DNA of 64,000 nt from assembly GCF_000374485.1 (NCBI RefSeq), contig NZ_KB894493.1, positions 62,001 through 126,000 on the forward strand, written 5' to 3'. The stretch is from Algicola sagamiensis DSM 14643 (GTDB lineage Bacteria > Pseudomonadota > Gammaproteobacteria > Enterobacterales > Alteromonadaceae). The notes beneath the pieces are model-generated. The model was given only the letters and a program-made list of their open reading frames with translations. It had not been told where the DNA came from and searched no databases. Position numbers and translations under genes: made by a program. Below, piece after piece: positions 38,838 through 47,902 of this stretch. The number at the start of each line of letters is the position of its first letter. Within the stretch, counting starts at the first letter, position 1.

Positions 38838-41800
38838 TTATTGATTTTGAATATGCTGTAAAGCAACCTCTATCGGATGTTTCGGCTTCATTCCTTCCAT
38901 ACGCTTCACCTGACATCGACAGGAAAATCCTGTTGCCACGATATGCTCAACCCCATGTTTTTCAATAGGTCCTGCCCAGCTCATCTCATAGAGTGACTTC
39001 GAGTTTTCTTGTTGCTCTTTCTCATGACCATACGTCCCAGCCATCCCACAACAACCGACAGAAACTTCATTTAAACTTATACCTAATGTCTGGTAGATTT
39101 TCTTCCAAGCGTGAGCTGACTGTGGCAACGCAGATTTCTCTGTACAATGGCCAAGTAAGTAATATTGCTGATGATCCGACTGAATTGGCATTAAGGTTTG
39201 TTGCGCTAGCCACTCATGCAATAAAAAGACATGAAAATCACCTCGTTCCTGACCTAATATTTTCAAATATTCATCCCGGTAACAAAGGACCAGCGAAGCA
39301 TCCAAACCAAGCATTGGAATATCCAACTTCGAAATATCATTCAAAAACTCAGCGGCTGACTTGGCCGTTTGATAGAAAGTTTTCAAAAAACCCTTCACGT
39401 GCTGCGCTTTACCATTGGGTTTGAAGGGAAGTACAAAAGGTTTAAATCCTTGATGTTCAAGAAATCGAACTGTATTCACCACCAACTCAGCTTCGTAAAA
39501 AGACGTAAATGGATCTTGGACGATCAACACTGCCTTTGATCGTTCTTCTTGAGACAGTTTCGCAATGGTTTCGAATGAAAAGTGGTGCGCTGGCTCCAGT
39601 TGCGCTTGCAGCGTCGGTACACTCAATTTTGGCGCATCGATGTAGCCAATCTTCTGTTCAATGATTTTTTTAACGAATGGCACTTCTGTCACTTTGTTGA
39701 CCAGGTTTGCCGCTTTCGCCATCCAAGGTGCTGAGGACTCGATGGAAGCCACTAGATAATCCTTTAACGGGCGTGCATAACGTGTATGGTATAGATTGAG
39801 GAAACGAGCACGAAAGTCAGGAACGTCCACCTTAATTGGACACGCAGTTGAGCAAGCTTTACATGCCAGACAACCATTCATTGCCTCAAACACTTCATGG
39901 CTAAAATCATCTTGATTTTCTTCACTTTTCGCATTCTTGATACGCGTAATCAAGTTCTTCCAAATCGGCTCATACTGTGTTTGTTGATAAATGGTCTCTG
40001 GGTTTTCTCCCTTTTCACTTAACAATCTGAGCCATTCGCGCATTAAACCTGCTCTACCTTTCGGTGAATGTCGACGGTCTCTAGTCACTTTACTGGAAGG
40101 ACACATAGGCGACTTCACATCAAAGTTAAAACATAAACCATTGCCATTACAATTCATGCTGCCAGGAAAGTCTTCCCGAACAGAAACTGGAATTTGGCGA
40201 TCATAAAACCCACGCTTCTTATCATCCACACTCACTAAAGCAGCATCGGAGTGAAAAGGCGTGCAGATCTTCCCTGGATTGACTCGGTTATCTGGATCAA
40301 ATACGCCTTTGATTTTTCTGAGTTCGAGAAATAATTCTTCACCAAAAAATGCTTCGCCATATTCGCTACGGTACCCTTTTCCATGCTCGCCCCACATTAA
40401 ACCGCCGTATTTGGCTGTCAGTGCGACAACCTCATCCGAAATCTCCCTTAAAAGCACCTCTTGTTGCGGATCACACATATCAAGCGCAGGACGAACATGC
40501 AGGACGCCAGCATCGACATGACCAAACATGCCGTAGTCGAGATTTTTTGCATCGAGTAAATCGCGAAACGCCATGATAAAATCAGCGAGATTCTCTGGCG
40601 GAACCGCCGTATCTTCAGCAAAAGCAATTGGCTTTTGTGTACCCTTTGCATTACCAAGTAGACCTACTGCCTTTTTTCGCATTGCATAGATGCGTTGGAT
40701 ACTCGCCAGATCGGATGTCACCTGATAGCCAATGACGCCAGCTTGATTCGTTTGAATGAAATCATCAAGGCATTGAGTAAGGTGAGACAGCTTCGAATCG
40801 ATCTCCTCTTGTGACTCACTGTTATATTCAACAATGTTCAGACCGTCCATTTCTTGGTTTGGAACGTCCTGGATCAGATCAGACACCGAATGCCAAATGA
40901 CATCTTCCTTGGCGAGATTTAAAACACGGCTATCCACTGTTTCAACGGAAGTTGCTTCTGCTTTAACAAGAAGAGGCGCATTGCGAAGCGCTGATTCAAA
41001 GCTGTTATATTTGACATTGACCAACGTTTTAAAGGTTGGTATTGGCGTGATATTTAATTTGGCTTCTGTCACAAAGCCTAAAGTTCCCTCGGATCCAGTG
41101 ATCAGTCGTGATAAATTCACCCGTGAAAGATCACTATTAAATACATGCTCTAAATCATAACCCGTCAGAAAACGATTTAAACGGGGAAACACTTGAAGAA
41201 TTTTATCTCTATTCTCACGGCAGCTTTGAAGGACTTGTGTATAGATCTGACCAATGAACGAGTCCTCGTGAGCATGCGCCTCCGCTTCTTGAACTGAGAT
41301 ATCATGTGTCTTGAGTACTGTTCCATCAATCAGGACTGTTTCGAGTTCAAGGACATGATCACTGGTTTTGCCGTAAACTAAAGAGCCTTGACCTGATGCA
41401 TCTGTATTGACCATTCCGCCAATCGTCGCTCGGTTGCTTGTCGATAAATCAGGCGCAAAGAAAAAGCCATACTGCTTTAAATATTCGTTGAGTTGATCTT
41501 TCACCACACCTGTTTGAACACGGACCCACCCCTCTTCAGGATTGATTTCTAAAATTTGATTCATATGGCGGGAAAGGTCGACAACAACACCTTGTGTTAA
41601 TGACTGGCCATTCGTCCCTGTACCACCACCGCGTGGACTAAACGTTATTGAAGAGAACTCAGGCAGGTTGGCAATTTGAGTCAACAAAACGATATCATAT
41701 TGACTCTTCGGAAAAATAACAGCTTGGGGCAGGCTTTGATAAATACTGTTATCCGTTGCCATCGTCAGGCGACTACTATAACGTCCATCCAATTCGCCGC

Positions 41801-41882
41801 AAAATCCTTTTTGCCGTAAAACATCTAGAAATTCACTTACCTTGCTATCCAAGGTTTCTTTTATCGAGATTTTCGGGATCAT
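38838..41882 (-). CDS. ydiJ: YdiJ-type FAD / iron-sulfur D-2-hydroxyglutarate dehydrogenase
   Basis: A 1014-residue fusion. The N-terminal FAD-binding PCMH domain has SPRGGGTGTNGQSL and NTDASGQGSLVYGKTSDH. An FAD-oxidase C-terminal domain follows (GHVDAGVLHVRP). Next comes a ferredoxin-type 4Fe-4S segment (CLACKACSTACPIKVDVP, about residue 685). The C terminus has CCG-like cysteines (CCGMAGTYG). Length and motifs match E. coli YdiJ (1018), known as a D-2-hydroxyglutarate dehydrogenase. That enzyme recycles the by-product of 3-phosphoglycerate dehydrogenase to 2-oxoglutarate, which suits its place beside the TCA genes. Monocistronic and convergent with gltA. Confidence 0.93.
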   Translation of the reverse strand: MIPKISIKETLDSKVSEFLDVLRQKGFCGELDGRYSSRLTMATDNSIYQSLPQAVIFPKSQYDIVLLTQIANLPEFSSITFSPRGGGTGTNGQSLTQGVVVDLSRHMNQILEINPEEGWVRVQTGVVKDQLNEYLKQYGFFFAPDLSTSNRATIGGMVNTDASGQGSLVYGKTSDHVLELETVLIDGTVLKTHDISVQEAEAHAHEDSFIGQIYTQVLQSCRENRDKILQVFPRLNRFLTGYDLEHVFNSDLSRVNLSRLITGSEGTLGFVTEAKLNITPIPTFKTLVNVKYNSFESALRNAPLLVKAEATSVETVDSRVLNLAKEDVIWHSVSDLIQDVPNQEMDGLNIVEYNSESQEEIDSKLSHLTQCLDDFIQTNQAGVIGYQVTSDLASIQRIYAMRKKAVGLLGNAKGTQKPIAFAEDTAVPPENLADFIMAFRDLLDAKNLDYGMFGHVDAGVLHVRPALDMCDPQQEVLLREISDEVVALTAKYGGLMWGEHGKGYRSEYGEAFFGEELFLELRKIKGVFDPDNRVNPGKICTPFHSDAALVSVDDKKRGFYDRQIPVSVREDFPGSMNCNGNGLCFNFDVKSPMCPSSKVTRDRRHSPKGRAGLMREWLRLLSEKGENPETIYQQTQYEPIWKNLITRIKNAKSEENQDDFSHEVFEAMNGCLACKACSTACPIKVDVPDFRARFLNLYHTRYARPLKDYLVASIESSAPWMAKAANLVNKVTEVPFVKKIIEQKIGYIDAPKLSVPTLQAQLEPAHHFSFETIAKLSQEERSKAVLIVQDPFTSFYEAELVVNTVRFLEHQGFKPFVLPFKPNGKAQHVKGFLKTFYQTAKSAAEFLNDISKLDIPMLGLDASLVLCYRDEYLKILGQERGDFHVFLLHEWLAQQTLMPIQSDHQQYYLLGHCTEKSALPQSAHAWKKIYQTLGISLNEVSVGCCGMAGTYGHEKEQQENSKSLYEMSWAGPIEKHGVEHIVATGFSCRCQVKRMEGMKPKHPIEVALQHIQNQ

Positions 41883-41980
41883 CTCTTATTCAGCTCAGCA
41901 AACCACAGTTGGCCGGATTATATCAAATCTGAACAAAGCTTGCTGAGCCGATTAAACTTACAACTTGGGATCTGGCCGCG

Positions 41981-42808
41981 TTACTGCATAATTTTTTTGA
42001 ATGACAGCTCGAATTTACAGATTTCTCCTGTCACACCCCGGGTGCTAATCGGAAATAACGAATAGCTCCCCATCCCCTCGTTCTTCATATGCAGCATCAT
42101 GACAAACTTTGGTTGTGCTTCAATTTGGTATTCCAACATATGAAACTCAAATTCGTCTGACCCCGGACAAACTTTTCCGATCTTGCCATCTGGATTCGTT
42201 TCGATTCCACCAACCAACTTATAGTGTTCTTCTGTCGGGAGTTTTGTGATTGTATAGACGGTTCTGCACTGATTTTCGTCATTGAGGATGAGGATATAGT
42301 CCGCAATTGGGTCATCGTTGATCTGACCTGAGTACATCATCGCTTCACCCGGTAAAGATTGAAGTGCGACGATCTCCTTGGAAAACTGTGACTCACCACC
42401 GAGCATGGCGAGCATTTCTTTCATCGAACCTTTGTATTTTGGTTCGATGGGATGTTTTTTTATTCCGTTCCACTGCGTAAAACTATCAAAATACCCTTGG
42501 CAAATATGCGGCTGCCAACGGAGTGAATCCATTCTTTTTTTATAAATTCGTTTGAGGCATTCATTATTTTGACATTGGTTTCTTTGTTTAATCCAAGAAA
42601 CATGTCCTCGTTTGAGTGTTTTTAAATCATTTGATACAGTTCTCGCTGAGCGATAAACCGCAGCGAGTCGCTGATCAAGAAGGGATAGTGTCGGATTTGA
42701 ACAAATGCGCTTTTCCGTCGCAGTCAATGTGGGACTTTGACAGTCAAAACTCGCACTATGTGCTGAGAAACTAAACACAAATAAAAGCAGAATTATTGGG
42801 TATTTCAC
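41981..42808 (-). CDS. Exported protein with LprI-like (DUF1311) N-terminal domain
   Basis: A 275-residue protein with a signal peptide (cleavage near AHSA, about residue 18). The first mature domain has the LprI/DUF1311 pattern: FDCQSPTLTATEKRIC, NPTLSLLDQRLAAVY, then WIKQRNQC and NECLKRIYKKRMD. LprI-type domains inhibit lysozyme in mycobacteria; in proteobacteria their role is mostly unknown. The remaining 175 residues contain two further cysteines and no motif known to me. It stands alone. Confidence 0.75.
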   Translation of the reverse strand: MKYPIILLLFVFSFSAHSASFDCQSPTLTATEKRICSNPTLSLLDQRLAAVYRSARTVSNDLKTLKRGHVSWIKQRNQCQNNECLKRIYKKRMDSLRWQPHICQGYFDSFTQWNGIKKHPIEPKYKGSMKEMLAMLGGESQFSKEIVALQSLPGEAMMYSGQINDDPIADYILILNDENQCRTVYTITKLPTEEHYKLVGGIETNPDGKIGKVCPGSDEFEFHMLEYQIEAQPKFVMMLHMKNEGMGSYSLFPISTRGVTGEICKFELSFKKIMQ

Positions 42809-42912
42809 GATTCACATTCATTGTTATAAAAATATGTTTTTAAAGTTTATCATGTTCCTGTTTTTTGTGAATGTTTTGCGGAAAAGACTTAAATCAAAAA
42901 ATTCTTACTTCC

Positions 42913-42953
42913 GGGCTGGTGAGCAAAGTATTGCTTTAAATAATCACCAGCCC
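42913..42953. repeat. Long inverted repeat with nested hairpin
   Basis: GGGCTGGTGA (42913-42922) and TCACCAGCCC (42944-42953) are perfect 10-bp arms around a loop that itself can pair (AGCAA/TTGCT). On the minus strand it follows the stop of the 51-codon gene by 24 bases, and a T-run (TTTTTT) comes about 11 bases later. It is probably a terminator-like end for that gene. Confidence 0.6.
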
Positions 42954-42977
42954 ATAATATTCTTCTGTCATCCAAGC

Positions 42978-43133
42978 TTAATTCAGAAAGTATTGCGCCT
43001 GTGCGATTGCAAAAAGGCTCCAGCCAGTAACCATAATCAATCTCAAATAGAAAATACTACCTTTTAAGCGACGAACTTGGCGTCTGGTTTCATGGTACCG
43101 CTGTTCTAAATTTCGATATTGCATTTTCGTCAT
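42978..43133 (-). CDS. Small membrane protein, 51 residues
   Basis: A short gene that is easy to miss. ATG at 43133 is preceded by GAGGAGG with a 6-7 base spacer, one of the best ribosome-binding sites in the window. The product starts MTKMQYRNLEQRYHETRRQV, a charged helical region rich in Arg, and continues into one hydrophobic segment of about 20 residues (GSIFYLRLIMVTGWSLFAIA), ending QAQYFLN. This is a typical single-pass small inner-membrane protein with its N terminus in the cytoplasm. Two perfect palindromes lie upstream (43152-43170 and 43191-43211). No family recognised. Confidence 0.65.
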   Translation of the reverse strand: MTKMQYRNLEQRYHETRRQVRRLKGSIFYLRLIMVTGWSLFAIAQAQYFLN

Positions 43134-43501
43134 TACAACCTCCTCGCTCATTCATATCGAATTGATATGATCCCAATGAGCTGCACACTTACATGCAAAT
43201 TTCATGCATGTTTACATTCATTCCTTTCAATTTATTTATCGGCAAAGATCAAAAACAGATAAGTCAAATTGATCTAAATTAATTTTCTTATTGTTTTTCC
43301 TGTGAATTTTTTTTATCCATAGAATGAATATATTTTGCGCGAAATTTGCGTGACAAAGGACCGCTTTCAGGTAAATAATTCCCCTGTCAAATATCAAGCA
43401 GTATGGATTTGCAGCAGTATCCAATCTGATCTCAAGTATTCGGTCGGATGAACAAAAAAAGATGAGTAAAATTCATCCGAAAAAACATAAGGAAAATTAA
43501 A
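43134..43501. promoter_or_regulatory. Divergent intergenic region with two perfect palindromes
   Basis: About 370 bp between the 51-codon gene (minus) and the BsuPI-domain gene (plus). TCATATC-N5-GATATGA occupies 43152-43170, immediately upstream of the small gene's ribosome-binding site. ACATGCA-N7-TGCATGT occupies 43191-43211. Both are 7-bp perfect arms and could be operators. The rest is AT-rich, with no promoter that I can name confidently. Confidence 0.45.
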
Positions 43502-44497
43502 ATGAAAACTATGATACTCAGCACCCTACTCTCTGCTCTATCAATTACTAGCTATGCTGCAGATTTTTTTCCTTATCAACAAGATGATAAAGCCATATTT
43601 AAACTTAACGTTGTTGATGGTCGCCCTGTAGAACACCAATCACAAGTCTATATCTCAGATATCGACGATAAATGGCAACTCATGAAGAACTTCCTGGGTC
43701 AAGACCTATGGGTTCATTCAGAAGAAGGTACAGGGCGCGTTTATCTGCGTAACCCAGAAACAAAAGAAGAGAACTTACTCGTCGATTTTAATGCCGATGT
43801 TGGCCAAAAGTTTGAACAAAACATATTGCCTTGTGTTGCGAGTACGGAAATCCTTTCTAAAAAAGCAGATTTGACGATTGGTAAAGCACCTTATGGTGGC
43901 CTCACTCGGGTTTACTTCAACCTTCAAGAAGCGTGTCGTGGCTCTGGCTTAAACAGTGCTTGGTTTGACAGAGAAATTGGTCTGGTCCAATGGACAGTCA
44001 CAGCTGGCCGTTATCAGCTAAGAACAGACTATTACCAACTTGTACGTGCAAACATCGATAATAAAAATTATCCCCATCAACAATACGGCAATATTGATGT
44101 CAACGCTCAATTCCCTGCACAGCATATCAAATACCCTGATATTCGAGAAATCACAGCAACATTATCAGTCACGAACCATCAATCTGGAGATGTTCAGTTT
44201 AAATATGGCACAGGGTACCCTGTTGAAATGGAAATTCTCGATATCAATGGTAATGTTCTCAATCGCTGGAGTGATGGCAAAAGCTTTTTCACAATACTTC
44301 CTCCAAGAACATTACCCGCTGGGGATACCATGGATTATCAACTCACTATCCCAGTGAGAGATGATCAAGGTATTGCGTTGGACACTGGTGTTTACGAAAT
44401 TCGGATGACTTATATGGGACAATTAGTCGGTGAAGATGAGCTGCCACATTATAAAGTGACAGCACCAATCAAAGTTACCCGAGTTTATGTCAATTAA
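43502..44497 (+). CDS. Secreted protein with C-terminal BsuPI-type domain
   Basis: A 331-residue protein with a signal peptide (cleavage near SYAA, about residue 20). The N-terminal half, with two Cys (LPCVAS, LQEACRGSG) and beta-rich sequence, is unrecognised. The C-terminal 110 residues have the layout of the BsuPI (intracellular proteinase inhibitor) domain: LSVTNHQSGDVQFKYGTGYP, EMEILDINGNVLNRWSDGKS, the segment LPPRTLPAGD and DTGVYEIRMTYMG. In this family the domain is an immunoglobulin-like fold and protease inhibition is shown only for a few members. A hairpin follows the gene. Confidence 0.78.
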   Translation: MKTMILSTLLSALSITSYAADFFPYQQDDKAIFKLNVVDGRPVEHQSQVYISDIDDKWQLMKNFLGQDLWVHSEEGTGRVYLRNPETKEENLLVDFNADVGQKFEQNILPCVASTEILSKKADLTIGKAPYGGLTRVYFNLQEACRGSGLNSAWFDREIGLVQWTVTAGRYQLRTDYYQLVRANIDNKNYPHQQYGNIDVNAQFPAQHIKYPDIREITATLSVTNHQSGDVQFKYGTGYPVEMEILDINGNVLNRWSDGKSFFTILPPRTLPAGDTMDYQLTIPVRDDQGIALDTGVYEIRMTYMGQLVGEDELPHYKVTAPIKVTRVYVN

Positions 44498-44537
44498 TTC
44501 CCTGTTTGACAATAAAGTCATACGTGATGAATTGAAG

Positions 44538-44563
44538 AGTAAAGCCGCGTTAGCGGCTTTACT
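44538..44563. terminator. Hairpin between convergent BsuPI-domain gene and letB
   Basis: AGTAAAGCCGC-GTTA-GCGGCTTTACT is a perfect 11-bp stem. Its right end overlaps the last codons of letB. It is a good candidate for a shared terminator even though the T-run is short. Confidence 0.65.
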
Positions 44564-47231
44564 CTGTTGATAAGGCATGTTTTTCTTTTAAGTGTGGCCG
44601 CCAGTTGTCCCAGCTATCACTTTTAATTTTGTACAGTGAGTACTCATGGCCAGCCTGAACAACGTTCCCTTCCTCTGGGGTCGCAATCGCAATGCCTCCG
44701 CCAACGATTGTTTCCACAGACTCAGAATCGATTTTCAAGCCATTAAATAAACTCGCTTCAACACGAAGTCCACTGGCATTCCAGAATTTACTCGTGTCTT
44801 TTACCAATGAACGATAGCGGAGCTCAACATTGACGATGATTTCAACATGGTTCGCTGTAGGAGCTAGATAGTAACTTTTTACCTCTCCAATTCTTATCTT
44901 GCGATATAACAATGGCGAGCCAACCTTTAAAGAGCCGAGATCATCTGCAACCAATGTGATCCAAAATGCATTGGCTTCCGGACGGATATCTCTGGGATCA
45001 TCAATGACATCAAAGAAGAACTTTTCAGCCCCTTTTCCTACTTCTACAGATAAAAAGTCTCCTGTAATCAGCGCTCCTGGATTTTGGACTCCTCTTAGGC
45101 TGATTTCTGGTCGCATCAAAATAAACTGAGTGTTAGAGCGCGCCACTTTTTTCAAATAAGAAGGCTCCACCCAAACGCTTAAAATACGTGACTGAAAATC
45201 AGGTGTCCACGTCGAATCAATAACTTCACCGATTTTTTGCCCTCGATATTGGACAGATGCTCCATTAGACAAAGAGCTATTCCGCTTCAAAGTAAGTTGA
45301 AATTGTGGCACTTTAGCCATTGCTTTATCTTTGGATTCAAACAATGTAAATGAAGTTTTTGGCTTCTTCAGGAACTTGCCATGGCTCGGTGTTTCGAAGG
45401 CAATCCCACCGACAAGTACTGATTTGATTGAGCCTGTTGAGATCTTTAAACCTTTCAAACTTGCCTCTACGTCTACACCACTTGCGAGCCAAAATGTAGA
45501 GCTTGTTTTCAGGAGCTGCTGATATTCTGGGAATACAATCACTTGTATTTCGGTACCTGATGCATCTTTTTTCAAGCTAACTTTTTTTACTTTACCCACT
45601 TGGAATTGATGATACAACAGGGGCGCACCCACAGTCGGAGATGCAAAAGACGCTGAGTTTAAATGGATCTGAAAACTTGTCTCCGGGTAAACACTGGTTG
45701 CAGCATCGTAGTCTTCAAATAACGAATAGGTGTGTCCATCTTTCACTGGTTTTCCTGTTTTTTGTTCGCCATTAGAATTTGAATAAAGGCCAATCGCACC
45801 TGTGAGAATTTGCTTTGGTTGCGGAATGCTTGCAGCAATACCGTCAAAATCCACTTTCAACTTCACTGAACTCATGTTGTAGAAAATAGACGCATCGCTG
45901 ATGAGTTCTTGGTATGACTCTTCGACAACAACATGAATTTTAAATTGGCGTGCTTTGGTTTCAAATCGAATCGATTCAACTTTACCAATCGTTTGTCCTC
46001 TATACACAATTGGTGTACCAACATTCAGTCCCTGCCTTTCTTTTGTAATAAGGAATAAATCCAGATCTGGGCCTTCGAATTGAATTTCTGGAGGCATTGT
46101 CGCAACCTGAAAACGATTGGTATATTCTCCCTGTCCCGGCTTTATCTGGATCGTCGTCCCCTGAATGAGCTTGGAAAGGTCAATCGAAGATAAATCTACG
46201 GCTGCTTTTTGTATCCAAAACTTTGTTCCTTTACGCAATAGGGGTTCAACTTGTTGGTTCAATCTCGCTTTACCAACTAGAGTCTTAAAGTTCTTTGACC
46301 AATTTAGCTGAGTGATCTTCCCGGCTTCATATTCGTGGAAAAAGATTTTCGTTCCAACTCGGACCTGCTCTGTTGCAGGAATTGTCAAATCCACCTCAAT
46401 GGCTGTTCTTGCCATTTCAAGGCTTTCATACAAAGGAAATACAGAATTCTCGTTCGCGACTGCTGATGATTTTGGGCTGTTAAACGCTATTCCTCCAAGC
46501 ACCATCGAAGTAACACTATCAGTTTCAACAAGGATCCCATCCATGCCCATATTCGCCCGTACACCAGACACATTCCAAAACCTAGAGTCTTCCTTCACCA
46601 GGTCTTTATACTGTGGTTCAAGCGCGAAGATGATCTCCACACCTTGTAAGTCCTCATCCAAGCGAACATCATGCACTTCACCGACTAATAGTTTACGATA
46701 ATATACACCCACGCCTGGACTGATACTCTTTGCAGCATCAGAAACCAATCGGTGCGTCACAAAAACTTCAGGAATTTCTGTTGCTGGCGGTGAGAGCAGG
46801 CCGTCAAACAAGCGAGCTTCCTTTCCTGTCGGTTGAAACGGCGCATCAACTTGGATATAAGCGCCCGAAACTAAAGTCTCCAAACCTGAAATACCACCAA
46901 CACCAGCTCTAGGCTTTACCAACCAGAACTTTAATGCATCCGTTAAATAAGGCGCTGTTTCTTTTGCCATTTCGACATGAACATAAACGCCAGAGCCATC
47001 ATTCAACAAGCTGAGTTTTGACACACGACCGACTTCCATGCCACGAAATTTCACCTTTGTTTTGTTTGCGATGATGCCATGCGCATCAGGGAAGAAAACT
47101 TTGATCGGAATACCTGAGTCCCGATATCCTTTGTAAAGCAACCAGGTTGCCAATACAAGGGCGATGACAGGTAATAACCAGACGCCAGATAACTTCGATT
47201 CTTTTTGTATCACTGGTTTTGGGTGTTCCAT
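44559..47231 (-). CDS. letB: LetB/YebT-type MCE lipid-transport protein
   Basis: An 890-residue periplasm-spanning MCE protein with an N-terminal membrane anchor (SGVWLLPVIALVLATWLLY). About seven MCE domains are visible as repeats beginning with G-x-P-I/K-V... and containing V.FRGMEVG-like beta strands: KVKFRGMEVGRVSKL, VYYRKLLVGEV, KIFFHEYEAGKI, IVYRGQTIGKV, LLYHQFQVGKV, VQYRGQKIGEV and LLYRKIRIGEV. Length and repeat count match E. coli LetB (877, seven rings), which forms a lipid tunnel between inner and outer membranes. It follows the two LetA-half genes by 5 bases. Confidence 0.92.
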   Translation of the reverse strand: MEHPKPVIQKESKLSGVWLLPVIALVLATWLLYKGYRDSGIPIKVFFPDAHGIIANKTKVKFRGMEVGRVSKLSLLNDGSGVYVHVEMAKETAPYLTDALKFWLVKPRAGVGGISGLETLVSGAYIQVDAPFQPTGKEARLFDGLLSPPATEIPEVFVTHRLVSDAAKSISPGVGVYYRKLLVGEVHDVRLDEDLQGVEIIFALEPQYKDLVKEDSRFWNVSGVRANMGMDGILVETDSVTSMVLGGIAFNSPKSSAVANENSVFPLYESLEMARTAIEVDLTIPATEQVRVGTKIFFHEYEAGKITQLNWSKNFKTLVGKARLNQQVEPLLRKGTKFWIQKAAVDLSSIDLSKLIQGTTIQIKPGQGEYTNRFQVATMPPEIQFEGPDLDLFLITKERQGLNVGTPIVYRGQTIGKVESIRFETKARQFKIHVVVEESYQELISDASIFYNMSSVKLKVDFDGIAASIPQPKQILTGAIGLYSNSNGEQKTGKPVKDGHTYSLFEDYDAATSVYPETSFQIHLNSASFASPTVGAPLLYHQFQVGKVKKVSLKKDASGTEIQVIVFPEYQQLLKTSSTFWLASGVDVEASLKGLKISTGSIKSVLVGGIAFETPSHGKFLKKPKTSFTLFESKDKAMAKVPQFQLTLKRNSSLSNGASVQYRGQKIGEVIDSTWTPDFQSRILSVWVEPSYLKKVARSNTQFILMRPEISLRGVQNPGALITGDFLSVEVGKGAEKFFFDVIDDPRDIRPEANAFWITLVADDLGSLKVGSPLLYRKIRIGEVKSYYLAPTANHVEIIVNVELRYRSLVKDTSKFWNASGLRVEASLFNGLKIDSESVETIVGGGIAIATPEEGNVVQAGHEYSLYKIKSDSWDNWRPHLKEKHALSTE

Positions 47232-47236
47232 AACAA

Positions 47237-47902
47237 CTATAGCTTGCTCTTATTACGTTGACCGGAATGGTATAAATGTTCTTCTGATGCTTGCTCAGCA
47301 TCCCAAAGCAATCGAGTGTCAAATACTTTGGAAGAAACCATGGTGCAAAAAACAACTAATCCAAAGGCTGCGGTTGCAGGCCCAGCTTCAAAGCTGCTGA
47401 TATGGCCTAAATCCATTAAGACTGACATGATGGAAATCACGAATAAATCCATCATAGACCAACGCCCTATCCACTCAATGAAGTGAAACATACGGGTTCT
47501 TGCTTTATCGGAAAGTTTGACATGTCTTTGCACAGAAAAATAAATATAAGTGAGGCCAACAATTTTAATAATTGGCACCGCGATTGATGCTGTGAACACA
47601 ATCACAGCAATGGGAAACATGCCCATTTTCACTAATGTTAAAGTACCAGATAAAATCGTATCTGGCTTCTCATTACCAAAAACGGTGAATAAGGTGATCG
47701 GGTATAAGTTCGCAGGAAAAATAAGCACTGCAGCAGTCGCCAGCCAAGCCCAAGCAGCCTGCAAACTATTTGGCGTACGCAAGTGCAGTTTTCCATTACA
47801 AGATAAACACTGGAATGAGCCAACACGGTTCACTCGATTACAGTCCTTGCAAAGGACATACCCTAAATCTTTTGCAGAGTTCAATGGCGTAGCTTTTCCC
47901 AA
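47237..47902 (-). CDS. PqiA/LetA family protein, second half-gene
   Basis: A 221-residue membrane protein equivalent to the C-terminal half of LetA/YebS. A zinc-ribbon (VLCKDCNRVN ... FQCLSCNGKL) precedes four helices with LIFPANLYPITLF and GRWSMMDLFVISIMSVLMDLG. With its partner it should deliver lipids to LetB. The start is uncertain. The frame opens at TTG 47902, inside the end of the preceding gene. A second TTG at the overlap with its TGA stop has GGGAAAAG about 12 bases upstream. No ATG is available before the zinc-ribbon, so translational coupling is likely. Confidence 0.85.
   Translation of the reverse strand: MGKATPLNSAKDLGYVLCKDCNRVNRVGSFQCLSCNGKLHLRTPNSLQAAWAWLATAAVLIFPANLYPITLFTVFGNEKPDTILSGTLTLVKMGMFPIAVIVFTASIAVPIIKIVGLTYIYFSVQRHVKLSDKARTRMFHFIEWIGRWSMMDLFVISIMSVLMDLGHISSFEAGPATAAFGLVVFCTMVSSKVFDTRLLWDAEQASEEHLYHSGQRNKSKL

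Noticed and set aside
42834-43067. 77-codon plus-strand frame
   Set aside because: Overlaps the better-supported 51-codon minus-strand gene and its hairpin, and has no ribosome-binding site.
47881-47902. Possible programmed -1 frameshift joining the two LetA halves (TTTGGGAAAAG)
   Set aside because: The slippery-looking heptamers are not in the required frame relative to the upstream gene, and split PqiA genes are known elsewhere.
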